Below the pieces are notes generated by a model that was given only the letters and a program-made list of their open reading frames with translations, was not told the DNA's origin and searched no databases. A DNA stretch of 64,000 nucleotides from an uncultured Monoglobus sp. GTDB taxonomy: Bacteria; Bacillota; Clostridia; Monoglobales; Monoglobaceae. The position numbers and the translations under genes are program-made. Position 1 is the stretch's first letter. Every line of letters begins with the position of its first letter. Below, piece after piece: positions 25,980-35,358 of the stretch. The stretch covers positions 36,087 to 100,086 of the forward strand of contig CANQMT010000006.1 in assembly GCA_947625055.1 (NCBI GenBank), in the 5' to 3' direction.

Positions 25980-27218
25980 ATGGATAAAATCACGAAAAAG
26001 CCCGAGCTTCTGGCTCCGGCGGGGAACCTTTCCAAATTAAAAACCGCGATAACCTACGGCGCGGACGCGGTCTATATAGGCGGCGAGGAATTTTCGCTGC
26101 GGGCCGCGGCGGACAACTTCACAGCGGCTGAGATAGCCGAGGGCGTGGAATATGCCCACGAGAGAGGCAAAAAGGTATATCTGACCGCAAACATAATCCC
26201 GCACAACGGCGACATAGCCGAGTATGAGGGCTTTTTAAAGGAGCTTGACGGAATTGACATCGACGCGGTTATCCTGTCCGACCTCGGCATGTTCGCGATG
26301 ACTCGCGAGCTGATGCCGGACGTTGACATACACATCAGCACCCAGGCCAACAACGTCAACTGGAAAAGCGCGGAAATGTGGCGGAACATGGGCGCGAGCC
26401 GCGTGATCCTTGCCCGTGAGATGTCGCTTGAGGAGATCAGAGAGATCCGCGACAGGCTGCCCGATCTTGAGCTTGAGGTGTTTGTCCACGGCGCGATGTG
26501 CATTTCGTATTCGGGCCGCTGCCTGCTCAGCAACTACATGGCGGGCCGCGACGGGAACCGCGGCGGCTGCGCGCATCCGTGCAGATGGAAATATTTCCTT
26601 ATGGAGGAGCAGCGCCCGGGCGAGTATATGCCCGTGTTTGAGAACGAGCGGGGAACCTTCATATATAATTCAAAGGATCTCTGCATGCTGCCGTATGTTG
26701 ACAAGCTCGTCGAGGCCGGGATCACGTCTTTTAAGATCGAGGGCAGGGTAAAGTCGGAGTTTTACGTCGCCACCGTTGTCAAGGCGTACAGACAGGCGAT
26801 CGACGATTACTTCGCCGCCGCGCCCGGGGAGTATAAATTTGACGGGCGGCTTATGGACGAGGTAAAAAAAGTGAGCCACCGCGACTACACCACCGGATTT
26901 TATTTCGGGAAGCCCGGCGGCACAGAGCAGCATTATGAGAGCAGCTCATACATCCGCAGCTACGAAATGGTGGGAACGGTCGAGAGCCTCGATGAAAAAA
27001 GCGGCATGGCGAAGGTGATCCAAAAAAACAGATTTTTCAAAGGCGACGAGGTCGAGTTCCTGCGCCCCTACGGCGATTTTTCAAAGCAGATCATAGAGTA
27101 TATGACCGACGAGGCGGGAAACGAGATCGAAGTCGCGAACCACCCGCAGAGCCCGGTTTATATAAAAACCGGCTTCCCCTTGGAGCCCGGCACATATATG
27201 AGAAAGAAAAAGGAATAA
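25980..27218 (+). CDS. U32 family peptidase-like protein (TrhP/YegQ type)
   Basis: A 412-residue cytoplasmic protein of the U32 collagenase-like family. It begins ELLAPAGNLSKLKTAITYGADAVYIGGEEFSLR, and the Cys motif CISYSGRCLLSN...GGCAHPCRW (about 168-200) probably holds an iron-sulfur cluster. Family members YegQ/TrhP and YrrN-YrrO are required for 5-hydroxyuridine formation at tRNA position 34, so a tRNA-modification role is more likely than proteolysis. AAAGGA precedes the ATG. It has no obvious link to the surface genes on both sides. Confidence 0.88.
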   Translation: MDKITKKPELLAPAGNLSKLKTAITYGADAVYIGGEEFSLRAAADNFTAAEIAEGVEYAHERGKKVYLTANIIPHNGDIAEYEGFLKELDGIDIDAVILSDLGMFAMTRELMPDVDIHISTQANNVNWKSAEMWRNMGASRVILAREMSLEEIREIRDRLPDLELEVFVHGAMCISYSGRCLLSNYMAGRDGNRGGCAHPCRWKYFLMEEQRPGEYMPVFENERGTFIYNSKDLCMLPYVDKLVEAGITSFKIEGRVKSEFYVATVVKAYRQAIDDYFAAAPGEYKFDGRLMDEVKKVSHRDYTTGFYFGKPGGTEQHYESSSYIRSYEMVGTVESLDEKSGMAKVIQKNRFFKGDEVEFLRPYGDFSKQIIEYMTDEAGNEIEVANHPQSPVYIKTGFPLEPGTYMRKKKE

Positions 27219-27247
27219 TTTATAACGGCGCAATGTTTGATTTTGTA

Positions 27248-27276
27248 TTGACTTTTTTGAAATAATATGTTATTAT
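27248..27276 (+). promoter_or_regulatory. promoter for SLH scaffold gene
   Basis: TTGACT (27248-27253), 17-bp spacer, TATTAT (27271-27276). The leader contains an imperfect hairpin around 27282-27310. Confidence 0.65.
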
Positions 27277-27369
27277 TAACTGTACGGTCGTGAAGTACGT
27301 GTACCGCACGGCGCGCGGCCGCAATGCAAAAGAAAAATAATTTAAATTTATCTTTATGGAGGGTAAAAT

Positions 27370-30243
27370 ATGAGAAACATTAAAAGACTTACCTGTCTGG
27401 TTATAGCGCTTATGATGATCATATCCTGCATTCCCGTGTTCGCGGCGTTCAGTGATGTTCAGCCGACGGCGGCGTACTCGCAGGCGGTATCGGCGCTCAG
27501 CCAGTTAGGCGTGATCAACGGTTATGAGGACGGCACGTTCAAGCCGGATAACGATGTTACCCGCGCCGAGTTCACCGCCATGCTCATGAGAGTTTTGGGA
27601 GCCGGCAGCGTCGGTTCGACATCCTCGGCGGATCTTCCGTTCACGGATATTTCCGACACGGACTCGTCGATCTCGTGGGCTATCCCAAACATTAATACCG
27701 CTTACAAAAACGGCATAATAAACGGCTATCCCGAGGACAATACATTCAGACCCAACGCAAACGTTTTGTATGAAGAAGCGGTCAAGATGGTTGTGTGCGC
27801 TCTGGGCTACGGCTCGTACGTTAACACAGACGTTGAGCCTTGGTATTCCGACTATATCAACCAGGCCAGAACGATGACCATAATCAAAAACGCTCAGAAC
27901 ATGGGCAATGTCGGAAGCCCTGCGAGCCGCGCCTGCATCGCTCAGATGCTCTACGACTCGCTTGAGGTGCCCCTTGTTGAGACGGGAATGGTCACCAATA
28001 AGACCCTGCTGGGCGACTATCTCGGTTACATAAAGAACACCGGCTACATCTCGGCCAACGATGTTACCAGCCTTGACAACCCCGATGTTACGATGCATGA
28101 CAACCAGATCCAGATCAGAGCCCGCGAGCCCGGTTCCAACAATTATGAAGTCCACACCTACGCGGTCGACAACGTTGCCGCTTTCCAGAACAAGCTGGGC
28201 TATCAGATCGACTTCTTCTACAACAAGAATACGGCCAACCAATCTGTCCGCTCATTGTTCAGCTATGAGATCAAAGAAAACAACTCGACCATGGAGCTCA
28301 AATCGAGCATGATCGCGCCGGATGAATCGACCAACACATCGATCAAATATTATCCCGATTCAAACGCGCGCACATCAAGCGTGAACCTTGCCCCGGACAA
28401 TATCGTTATTTACAACGGCAAGCTCTACGGCTCAAACGCTGACTCCAGCAGATTTAACACGAGCATGCTTCCCGGCGTCGGCACGGTTTCGCTGCTTGAC
28501 TCGGACAGCAACGGCTCCTTTGACATAATCAACATTTGGAATTACAGCGTTTACTATGTAAGCAGCAAGATGACGACCGAGCGCTCGATCACCGACAACA
28601 TCACAAGAGAAGGCGAGAACGCGAGACTTTATCTTGATACCGACAGAGAGGACATAAACATAATCAGAAAGAGCGGCGAGAAGGTCGACTTCGGCTCGAT
28701 AGCTACCGGCGACGTAATATGCTATGCGGCGAGCAATCCCGGCAACGGCGGCACGCCTTACGCGACGGCTGTTGTTGTTTCCGACAAAGTAACGGGAACC
28801 GTTACATCGGTATACAGCGGCGAGGATATGACGGTCAACGGCCAGGTCTATAACTTCTCCGAGGCGGCGCCCTGGATGCCCAGAGCGAGCGTTTACGGCA
28901 ACAACAAGCACATCGACGAGCCCATTGCTTCCGATGCGGGCACATATGCTCTTGACATCAACGGCGACATTTTCGCGTATAACAGAAACAGCGCCGAGGC
29001 AAACGCCAACACCAACTACGGCTATCTCATCGCGTATGACGCGGGCGGCAGTCTGTTCGGACAGAACCTTGAGGATCTGAGCCTCAGGATTCTCAGCCAG
29101 AACGGAACCAGGACCGATTATTACGTAAGGAGATCAACGAGGATCAACGGTAAGTCGTTCTCGAATATTGACGAGTTCCTTAACGCTCTTTACAGCGGCG
29201 CGAGCTATCAGTACGCCGGCGCAAGCGAAGGCACGGATATCCAGCAGGTGATCAAATACGTCGCGACAGGCAACATGATCACCGATATCTATACAGTCGA
29301 CGCCGATACAAACATAAACAGCGGCCATGAGATAGTTTCAAACGAGCTCTATAAGTATAACAGGCTTGACCCGAGGAACGGGGACGTTAACGTTACTTAT
29401 TCCGGATACAGATTAAGCAACGGAAGCGCCAACATAACCGTCGAGTCCGGAACGATCGTGTTCGTTGTTCCCGAGGATTCAAAGAGATCGGATCAGGACA
29501 GCTTCTTCAAGAGGGACCGCGGCTACTTCAGCAATAACAGGACCTATTCCAAGGTAGAGGCGTTTGACGTTTCGACGGCTAATTCGGCAAGAGTCGTTGT
29601 TGTTTACGGCGGCGCGTCCGCTCAGGAGGTCGATGACAATTCGCCCATCATGGTCGTTTCCGACAGACCCGGCCAGACATATGAGAACGGCGAGTATGTT
29701 TATGACCTCACGGGATTTGAGGTAACAAGATCCTCTGCGAGAGAGAGGAACAGAAGAATTTCCGACACCTCAAACGGCATGGCGAACAGCATCGAGATCG
29801 GTGATATATACAGGATAGGCGAGGATTCATACGGCTACGCGACGTTTGAGAACAAGAACAGGCTCTATCCGTCGAATCAAGGCTATGTTGACACGGGCGT
29901 GGATCCGATCAGCCGGTGGTACACGGCGGATTACTGCGTGATCTACGGAAGCGTTTACGCGTCCAACTCAAATGACGGTATGGTTATCGTTCCCACGATC
30001 GCCAACAATGGTGAAAATCTCGACGATGAGACGCAGTACACCCTTTCGGCGCTCAGCTTCGACCGCGCCACAATTCTGAGATATGATAACACCGGAAGCT
30101 ATCTCAAGGTCAACGACGTTACGGCTGACGGACTTGTCACCCTCGACACGATCTCGTCGTATGTGACATATTCGAATCCCGCGAAGGTATTGGTTTACCT
30201 CTACCAGGGAGAAGTAAAGCTTCTTGCGATAGTTCAGGAATAG
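27370..30243 (+). CDS. SLH-domain surface protein with large uncharacterised scaffold
   Basis: A 957-residue secreted protein: signal peptide (1-25), SLH repeats over about 26-195 (GVINGYEDGTFKPDNDVTRAEF, GIINGYPEDNTFRPNANVLYEE, and a weak third), and about 750 residues of probable beta-rich scaffold with no recognised catalytic motif. The scaffold aligns by eye with the protein at 41510-44443 (for example GYQIDFFYNK / GYAVNFYYMK, NYGYLIAYD / NYGYLIDFS, TIVFVVPEDSKRSDQD / TVIFSVPYEDRDRDED). Strong promoter, ATGGAGGG before the ATG and its own terminator suggest high expression. It may be an S-layer subunit; enzymatic function is not supported. Confidence 0.8.
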   Translation: MRNIKRLTCLVIALMMIISCIPVFAAFSDVQPTAAYSQAVSALSQLGVINGYEDGTFKPDNDVTRAEFTAMLMRVLGAGSVGSTSSADLPFTDISDTDSSISWAIPNINTAYKNGIINGYPEDNTFRPNANVLYEEAVKMVVCALGYGSYVNTDVEPWYSDYINQARTMTIIKNAQNMGNVGSPASRACIAQMLYDSLEVPLVETGMVTNKTLLGDYLGYIKNTGYISANDVTSLDNPDVTMHDNQIQIRAREPGSNNYEVHTYAVDNVAAFQNKLGYQIDFFYNKNTANQSVRSLFSYEIKENNSTMELKSSMIAPDESTNTSIKYYPDSNARTSSVNLAPDNIVIYNGKLYGSNADSSRFNTSMLPGVGTVSLLDSDSNGSFDIINIWNYSVYYVSSKMTTERSITDNITREGENARLYLDTDREDINIIRKSGEKVDFGSIATGDVICYAASNPGNGGTPYATAVVVSDKVTGTVTSVYSGEDMTVNGQVYNFSEAAPWMPRASVYGNNKHIDEPIASDAGTYALDINGDIFAYNRNSAEANANTNYGYLIAYDAGGSLFGQNLEDLSLRILSQNGTRTDYYVRRSTRINGKSFSNIDEFLNALYSGASYQYAGASEGTDIQQVIKYVATGNMITDIYTVDADTNINSGHEIVSNELYKYNRLDPRNGDVNVTYSGYRLSNGSANITVESGTIVFVVPEDSKRSDQDSFFKRDRGYFSNNRTYSKVEAFDVSTANSARVVVVYGGASAQEVDDNSPIMVVSDRPGQTYENGEYVYDLTGFEVTRSSARERNRRISDTSNGMANSIEIGDIYRIGEDSYGYATFENKNRLYPSNQGYVDTGVDPISRWYTADYCVIYGSVYASNSNDGMVIVPTIANNGENLDDETQYTLSALSFDRATILRYDNTGSYLKVNDVTADGLVTLDTISSYVTYSNPAKVLVYLYQGEVKLLAIVQE

Positions 30244-30266
30244 TTTCGCATATTTCGTAAAAACGG

Positions 30267-30298
30267 ACAGACTGCCGCTGTGCGGCAGTCTGTTTTTC
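30267..30298 (+). terminator. terminator after SLH scaffold gene
   Basis: Perfect 12-bp stem ACAGACTGCCGC / GCGGCAGTCTGT with a 3-nt loop and TTTTT. Confidence 0.9.
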
Positions 30299-30301
30299 GT
30301 A

Positions 30302-30330
30302 TTGACAACCGCCCCGCGATATGGTAAAAT
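30302..30330 (+). promoter_or_regulatory. promoter for XRE regulator
   Basis: TTGACA (30302-30307), 17-bp spacer, TAAAAT (30325-30330). Confidence 0.65.
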
Positions 30331-30402
30331 TAGTTTAATCTCGAAAAGGAGGCGCGGCGCGCCTCCCGACCACAGAGGCAGGCTATAAAGGGAGGTACTT
30401 CA

Positions 30403-30786
30403 ATGGTAGAATTAACGGAAAAAGAAAAGCATGAAATGTGTGTTGAGCTTGCGGAACATCTTCCGAAGATACGGGAGCTTTTAAGGCTGTCGCAGAAGGC
30501 GTTCGGCGAGAGGTGCGGAATATCGACGCCGCGTATGTCGGTTATCGAGAACAAGCATTTTGTTATGACCTGGTCGCAGCTAACGTCGATAATGTTTGTC
30601 GTTTTCGCGAACCCGAAAACCAAGGAATATTTCCTGATGAATAACTTGCTTGGCCCGCGCTTTTTGCAGTTCATCCAGCAGAAAGAGGAAAACAGCGTGC
30701 CCGACGTTAATTTAGCCGTTGAGGATATTTGCGTCGAAAGATATAAAAAGCAGTTCTATGACAAATATGTGAAAGACTGGATGTAA
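30403..30786 (+). CDS. XRE-family helix-turn-helix protein
   Basis: A 127-residue putative DNA-binding protein. The HTH lies at about residues 20-70 (IRELLRLSQKAFGERCGISTPRMSVIE); the rest has a hydrophobic segment (SIMFVVFANP) and a C-terminus ending KQFYDKYVKDWM without a recognised ligand domain. AAGGGAGGT precedes the ATG. It stands alone with its own promoter and terminator between two SLH genes. Control of the neighbouring surface genes is possible but not shown by any shared operator found here. Confidence 0.8.
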   Translation: MVELTEKEKHEMCVELAEHLPKIRELLRLSQKAFGERCGISTPRMSVIENKHFVMTWSQLTSIMFVVFANPKTKEYFLMNNLLGPRFLQFIQQKEENSVPDVNLAVEDICVERYKKQFYDKYVKDWM

Positions 30787-30792
30787 TTTGTG

Positions 30793-30821
30793 CGGGGCGC
30801 GATGCGCTCCGTTTTGTTTTT
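30793..30821 (+). terminator. terminator after XRE gene
   Basis: Stem CGGGGCGC / GCGCTCCG (one G-T pair), GAT loop, followed by TTTTGTTTTT. Confidence 0.8.
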
Positions 30822-30907
30822 ATGTCCTGAACCGACCCGATATTCCCGGAATAATAGCAAAAAATTATTAAAAACTAATGAATAATTGCCTCTTTATTTT
30901 GCGTGGA

Positions 30908-30936
30908 TTGACTAATACGCGAAAATGTTGTATAAT
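30908..30936 (+). promoter_or_regulatory. promoter for 1348-residue SLH protein
   Basis: TTGACT (30908-30913), 17-bp spacer, TATAAT (30931-30936). The predicted transcript begins with a hairpin (GGGGTGG / CCATCCC, about 30953-30985), similar in position to that of the pectate lyase mRNA. Confidence 0.7.
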
Positions 30937-31025
30937 GAATTTAACTGTATAGGGGGTGGTATGTCTTTTTGCCATCCCGGCTGATATTGATAAAATTATG
31001 ATTAAATATAATAGGGGGAATAGTA

Positions 31026-34000
31026 ATGAGAAAGTTTAGTAAGACTATGGCATTGTTGCTGGCGCTCGCGCTGGTATTCACCACGTTCGGTGCTGTCACT
31101 GTCTCGGCCGCCTCGTTCAGCGACACACAGGGTCACTGGGCTGAAGGCGTTATCGACAAGTGGAGCGCGGCCGGAGTTGTGAACGGTTACAGCGACGGCA
31201 CATTCAAGCCCGACAATAACATCACAAGAGCGGAGCTTGCCAAGGTCATTTCCACAGCAAGACAGTATACCGCGTCCGCGGATATTAACTTCAGCGACGT
31301 TTCGGCGGACGACTGGTATGCCGCGGATCTCGGAAAGTGCGTTGCCGCCGGCGTTATCGGCGGTTATGAGGACGGCACGTTTAAGCCCGACAACAACGTT
31401 ACGCGTGAGGAAGCCGCTGCAATGTTCCAGCGCGCTTATCAGGTCAACGCGCACGGCCTCAGCACCTTCGCGGACAGCGCCGAGATCTCGTCCTGGGCAG
31501 AGACGGCTGTATCGGCTCTGGTCGGCGCGGGCGTTATCAACGGCTATCCCGAGGACAACACCTTCCGTCCCGCGGCGAGCATAACCCGCGCGGAGGTCGT
31601 TAAGGTGCTTGACGGCATAACAAACGTGGGCACTCAGCCCGGAGCCACATCGATCCCCGGACAGAATAACGTAAGCGCGGGCACGGTCGTAACCGGCGGC
31701 CTGGGCGGCAGCGCCAATACCGGCGGCGGTTCGATCGGCGGTTGGAACAACAACAATAATAATAATAATAACGGCGTAAGCATTACATTTAACGCCAACG
31801 GCGGAACGTTTGCGGACGGCAAAACGACGGTCACGATCACTATCTCAAAGAACAACGTGATCGGCGGCGCGGCGCCCGATGTAACGTACGTCGAGGAACT
31901 CCCCGCTCCCACGGCGGGAGTTGACCCCGAGGTCATTACATACAAGTTCGGCGGCTGGTACAAGTCAAAGCAGGCGGCCGATAATCTTGACGATACCCAG
32001 AAGTGGGACGTTAACGTTGACAAGGTTACGAGCGGAATGACGCTTTACGCCGGCTGGTACCAGGACGGCGAGGTCTTTGTTACATTTGACTTAAACGGCG
32101 GAAACATTGACGGTGAGACGACCATGCCTCTCCAGCGCGTTATGGCGGATACCTGCGCAGCGGAGCCTTCCGAAGTTCCCGTAAGAGAGCATTACACCTT
32201 CCTGGGCTGGTATGAGGGCAATAATGCTGCGTCGCCGTTCGATTTTGCGGGCACGCCCATAAAGACAAACACAACGATATACGCCCGCTGGAAGGTAGAC
32301 GCGGAATATGCCGCCGCCGAGATCACAATGCCTGACACCACGGTAGGATCTTCGGCGAACGGAAAGATAATCGCCTCGCCCGAAAGCGCGATTCCGAACG
32401 AGGTCGTATCGCTTAAAGTCGTATCTCCCGACGGTTACAAGGTAAGAGCCATAAAGTCGCTCAGCTATACTTCGACATCAGGCGTAAAGAAGAGCACCGC
32501 CAATGCCGATGACAATTTCACCGCGACACTGGAGCGCGGCGGAATCGTTAAGTTCGTGCTCCCCGGCGACGTTGTGAACGGAACTCTGGAACTTGACGTA
32601 TATTTCACACCCGGCGTTGAGGAAGAAGCAAATGTTCCCACTCCCACACCGGCGCCCACGGCTACGCCGGACCCCTCGGAGGAAGATCCCGATCTGGGCC
32701 CCGGTTATCAGGCGTATAAGTTCCATTATGATATATTCACTCCGTATGTTGGAGGTAAGCTTCCCGCAAAGACAGACTTCAACGGCCTGTCGGTCGAGAG
32801 TGATACTGACCTTGACGGAAGCAAGAAGTCATTCGTGGGAAGCGGCAGATCATATACAAACCGTCTGAAGGTCGGAACAAAAAAGGCTACCGTAAAAGTA
32901 TACGGACCTTGCGACGTTATTATTGACGCGGTATCAGCTTCGAGCGCCGACAGATCGTATGATGTAACGGACGACAAGGGCAACGTTCTGGTTGATGACT
33001 TCATGTGTCTGAACGGCGAATCGCCGACATGTAAGTTCAGATATGAAGGCGGAGAGGGAAGCATCACGATCAAGGGCAACGCGGGAATCAATATTTACGG
33101 AATTATCCTGTTCTACGGTGAGGATTTCGCGTTCCCGACAGCGCCTCCCACGCCTACGCCCACGGTTGCGCCCACGCCCACGCCGTTTGACCCGGCGCTT
33201 AAACACGCGATAACCGCCAAGACCGACGGTCACGGTACGGTTGTGCCCGATGTTGCCGAGGCTTCGCAGGGCGATAAGGTCACGCTTAACATTCAGCCCG
33301 AAGCGGGTTACAAGGCCGTGCACGTTTACATGGATCCCGGTATTCCCGTTGAGGCCGAGGCGGACGGCAATTACTCGTTCATCATGCCTTACAGCAATGT
33401 TTCGGCGACAGTCCGCATGATCCCGGAGACGGCTGAGGCGCATGTGATCAAAGCCGGTGAGCCGTCGAACGGAACCATTAAGGTGACGCCGAAGACTTCA
33501 TATATTACACAGCCTGTCATGAACAGCAGCGAGATGTTCCTTGATGCGGAAAGCAGCGGCGGCTGGGCCGTTGACAGCAACGGAGCCACGTCGGCCGAGG
33601 AAGGACTTACTCCCACGGCTGTTGAAGACGAGGACGATATAAGAGGCAATTCAACGACCAAGATGATGGTAAACAGCGGAGACGTTTTGTATGATATCGG
33701 CAGCGCCGTTGACGGCCCCTTCACGCTGTCATATGATATACTCACAAAGGGCGGCGCCAAACAGTCGTTCAGAACGTATCTTGACAACGCCGCCGACGCG
33801 GTGGATCCGGCTACGGGCAAGGCCATAAGCGGCGGAAACGGCAACGCGTTCTTCCATATGACAAATCTTAACGACAGAATATACACGGCTAAGGATCCGG
33901 CTGATCTCGAGATGACCGCGCCGACAAGAACAGCATTCATGTTCGGCAAGGAGGAGTTCGAGGACAACAGATGGTTCAAAGTTATCATCAAGGGCAACAC

Positions 34001-35072
34001 CAACGACGACACGGTTGCAGTCGAGTATCACAGACACAGCGCGAACGGTAATTATTCCGCAGCATCCACACTCCCCGCAGTGGAGATGGGTTCGACCGCG
34101 GCTACGTTCGTAAACGGAAGAAAAGCTTCGCTCAGACAGATAAGGCTCGGAAGAGTGACAAGCGGCGCCGTATATTATGATAACGTAAGTCTTTCAACGT
34201 ATAACGATGTGGAATACACCGCTTATGAAGGCGATGAGTTCACTGTAACGGTTGATCCGGATATGGGATATGAGCTTGACAGAGTGACAATAACCGACGC
34301 TTCGGGCAACGTTACCGAGGCCGAAAAAGTAACCGACACGCAGTACACCGCAAAGGTTCCCTCGGACGACGCGGTCATCTCCGCCGAGTTTATTGCCGAA
34401 AGACCGGCTGATCCTCCTGCGGGACTCCAGCCCGCAACTGCGGATATGGATCTGGCGTTTGACGATTATGTAAAGGCGACTCAGACCTCAGCTCTGCTGC
34501 TCGCCGACGGCACGGTTTACCTCTCCGGTAAGCACAGCCGCAGCACCGAGAAGGGCAGCAGCAATGTCGGCGATCTGGGCAGCAAGCCCAATACTCTCCG
34601 CATCGCGGGAGAATCGTGCTACATAGCGATCATGCCCGCGTTCGACGCCGAGCTCACGGTTTACACCAACAGGGATACGGCCGCAACGCTCGGAATGGGC
34701 CAGAAACCCGGTTCATGCGGTCTCTATTTAGGCGAGCTGAACACAGGCGTTCACACGATCACGGTTAAGGCAGGCACCTGCGTATTCATCTCCGGCGTAG
34801 ACGCCAACGGCTCGGCTATGGATATATTCTCGGCAGGATTGTCGCTGAGACACGCCGGCGGATCCGCTGAGGTTTCCGCGGCTGATGAGGCGCCCGAGGC
34901 CGACGCGGCCGCTGAAGCGCCCGAAGCTGTTGAGGCTCCCGAGGCCGACGAGACTGTTGAAGCCCCCGAGGCCGATGAGGCTGCCGAGGAGGTCCCGGTG
35001 ATCGTTGCGGAAGAAGCCGACGAGCTTCCAACGCCCGAAGAAGCGGCTGAAAATACCGTTAAAGCCGAGTAA
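31026..35072 (+). CDS. multidomain SLH surface protein with InlB-type and carbohydrate-binding-like modules
   Basis: A 1348-residue exported protein. Order: signal peptide (1-28), three SLH repeats (about 30-205), an Asn-rich linker encoded by AAC/AAT repeats, two Listeria-Bacteroides (Flg_new/InlB B-repeat) modules (about 252-430; KFGGWYKSK, FLGWYEGN), Pro/Thr linkers, a beta-sandwich of the kind attached to pectate lyases (about 570-697, SYTNRLKVG to INIYGIILFYG), a divergent InlB-type repeat (725-800), a LamG-like region (about 830-1060), a second pectate-lyase-associated-like domain (1140-1275), and an acidic Ala/Glu/Pro tail. No catalytic domain is seen. It probably binds polysaccharide at the cell surface next to the pectate lyase. 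Confidence 0.8.
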   Translation: MRKFSKTMALLLALALVFTTFGAVTVSAASFSDTQGHWAEGVIDKWSAAGVVNGYSDGTFKPDNNITRAELAKVISTARQYTASADINFSDVSADDWYAADLGKCVAAGVIGGYEDGTFKPDNNVTREEAAAMFQRAYQVNAHGLSTFADSAEISSWAETAVSALVGAGVINGYPEDNTFRPAASITRAEVVKVLDGITNVGTQPGATSIPGQNNVSAGTVVTGGLGGSANTGGGSIGGWNNNNNNNNNGVSITFNANGGTFADGKTTVTITISKNNVIGGAAPDVTYVEELPAPTAGVDPEVITYKFGGWYKSKQAADNLDDTQKWDVNVDKVTSGMTLYAGWYQDGEVFVTFDLNGGNIDGETTMPLQRVMADTCAAEPSEVPVREHYTFLGWYEGNNAASPFDFAGTPIKTNTTIYARWKVDAEYAAAEITMPDTTVGSSANGKIIASPESAIPNEVVSLKVVSPDGYKVRAIKSLSYTSTSGVKKSTANADDNFTATLERGGIVKFVLPGDVVNGTLELDVYFTPGVEEEANVPTPTPAPTATPDPSEEDPDLGPGYQAYKFHYDIFTPYVGGKLPAKTDFNGLSVESDTDLDGSKKSFVGSGRSYTNRLKVGTKKATVKVYGPCDVIIDAVSASSADRSYDVTDDKGNVLVDDFMCLNGESPTCKFRYEGGEGSITIKGNAGINIYGIILFYGEDFAFPTAPPTPTPTVAPTPTPFDPALKHAITAKTDGHGTVVPDVAEASQGDKVTLNIQPEAGYKAVHVYMDPGIPVEAEADGNYSFIMPYSNVSATVRMIPETAEAHVIKAGEPSNGTIKVTPKTSYITQPVMNSSEMFLDAESSGGWAVDSNGATSAEEGLTPTAVEDEDDIRGNSTTKMMVNSGDVLYDIGSAVDGPFTLSYDILTKGGAKQSFRTYLDNAADAVDPATGKAISGGNGNAFFHMTNLNDRIYTAKDPADLEMTAPTRTAFMFGKEEFEDNRWFKVIIKGNTNDDTVAVEYHRHSANGNYSAASTLPAVEMGSTAATFVNGRKASLRQIRLGRVTSGAVYYDNVSLSTYNDVEYTAYEGDEFTVTVDPDMGYELDRVTITDASGNVTEAEKVTDTQYTAKVPSDDAVISAEFIAERPADPPAGLQPATADMDLAFDDYVKATQTSALLLADGTVYLSGKHSRSTEKGSSNVGDLGSKPNTLRIAGESCYIAIMPAFDAELTVYTNRDTAATLGMGQKPGSCGLYLGELNTGVHTITVKAGTCVFISGVDANGSAMDIFSAGLSLRHAGGSAEVSAADEAPEADAAAEAPEAVEAPEADETVEAPEADEAAEEVPVIVAEEADELPTPEEAAENTVKAE

Positions 35073-35094
35073 TTCACAATACGGCATTGTCAGA

Positions 35095-35124
35095 CAAGAC
35101 CCGGATATCCGGGTCTTGTTTTTT
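35095..35124 (+). terminator. terminator after 1348-residue SLH gene
   Basis: A 24-bp perfect palindrome centred on CCGGATATCCGG, followed by a T run. Confidence 0.9.
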
Positions 35125-35245
35125 GGCCGAACTCAAATTGCCGCTACATAACGGAATTATTGTTTTTTCTTAGATAAAAAAGTGTAGTTAATACACAAAA
35201 TAACAGTAACTCTACTAATAATATTGTGTTTAATTGTTGTTTTCA

Positions 35246-35274
35246 TTGACTTTTTGATAAAAAGGCCTTATAAT
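35246..35274 (+). promoter_or_regulatory. promoter for pectate lyase operon
   Basis: TTGACT (35246-35251), 17-bp spacer, TATAAT (35269-35274). A hairpin (CTGTGTC / GACACGG, 35288-35311) begins just after the predicted +1. Confidence 0.75.
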
Positions 35275-35358
35275 GTATAGTAAGTAGCTGTGTCGGTATT
35301 TTCGGACACGGCAATGGCTCAGATAAATAATAAACAATATATAATAGGGGGAATTAAC

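Noticed and set aside
31743..31772. AAC/AAT microsatellite as a phase-variation switch in the SLH protein
   Set aside because: The unit is a triplet, so slippage would change only the Asn-linker length and not turn the gene on or off.
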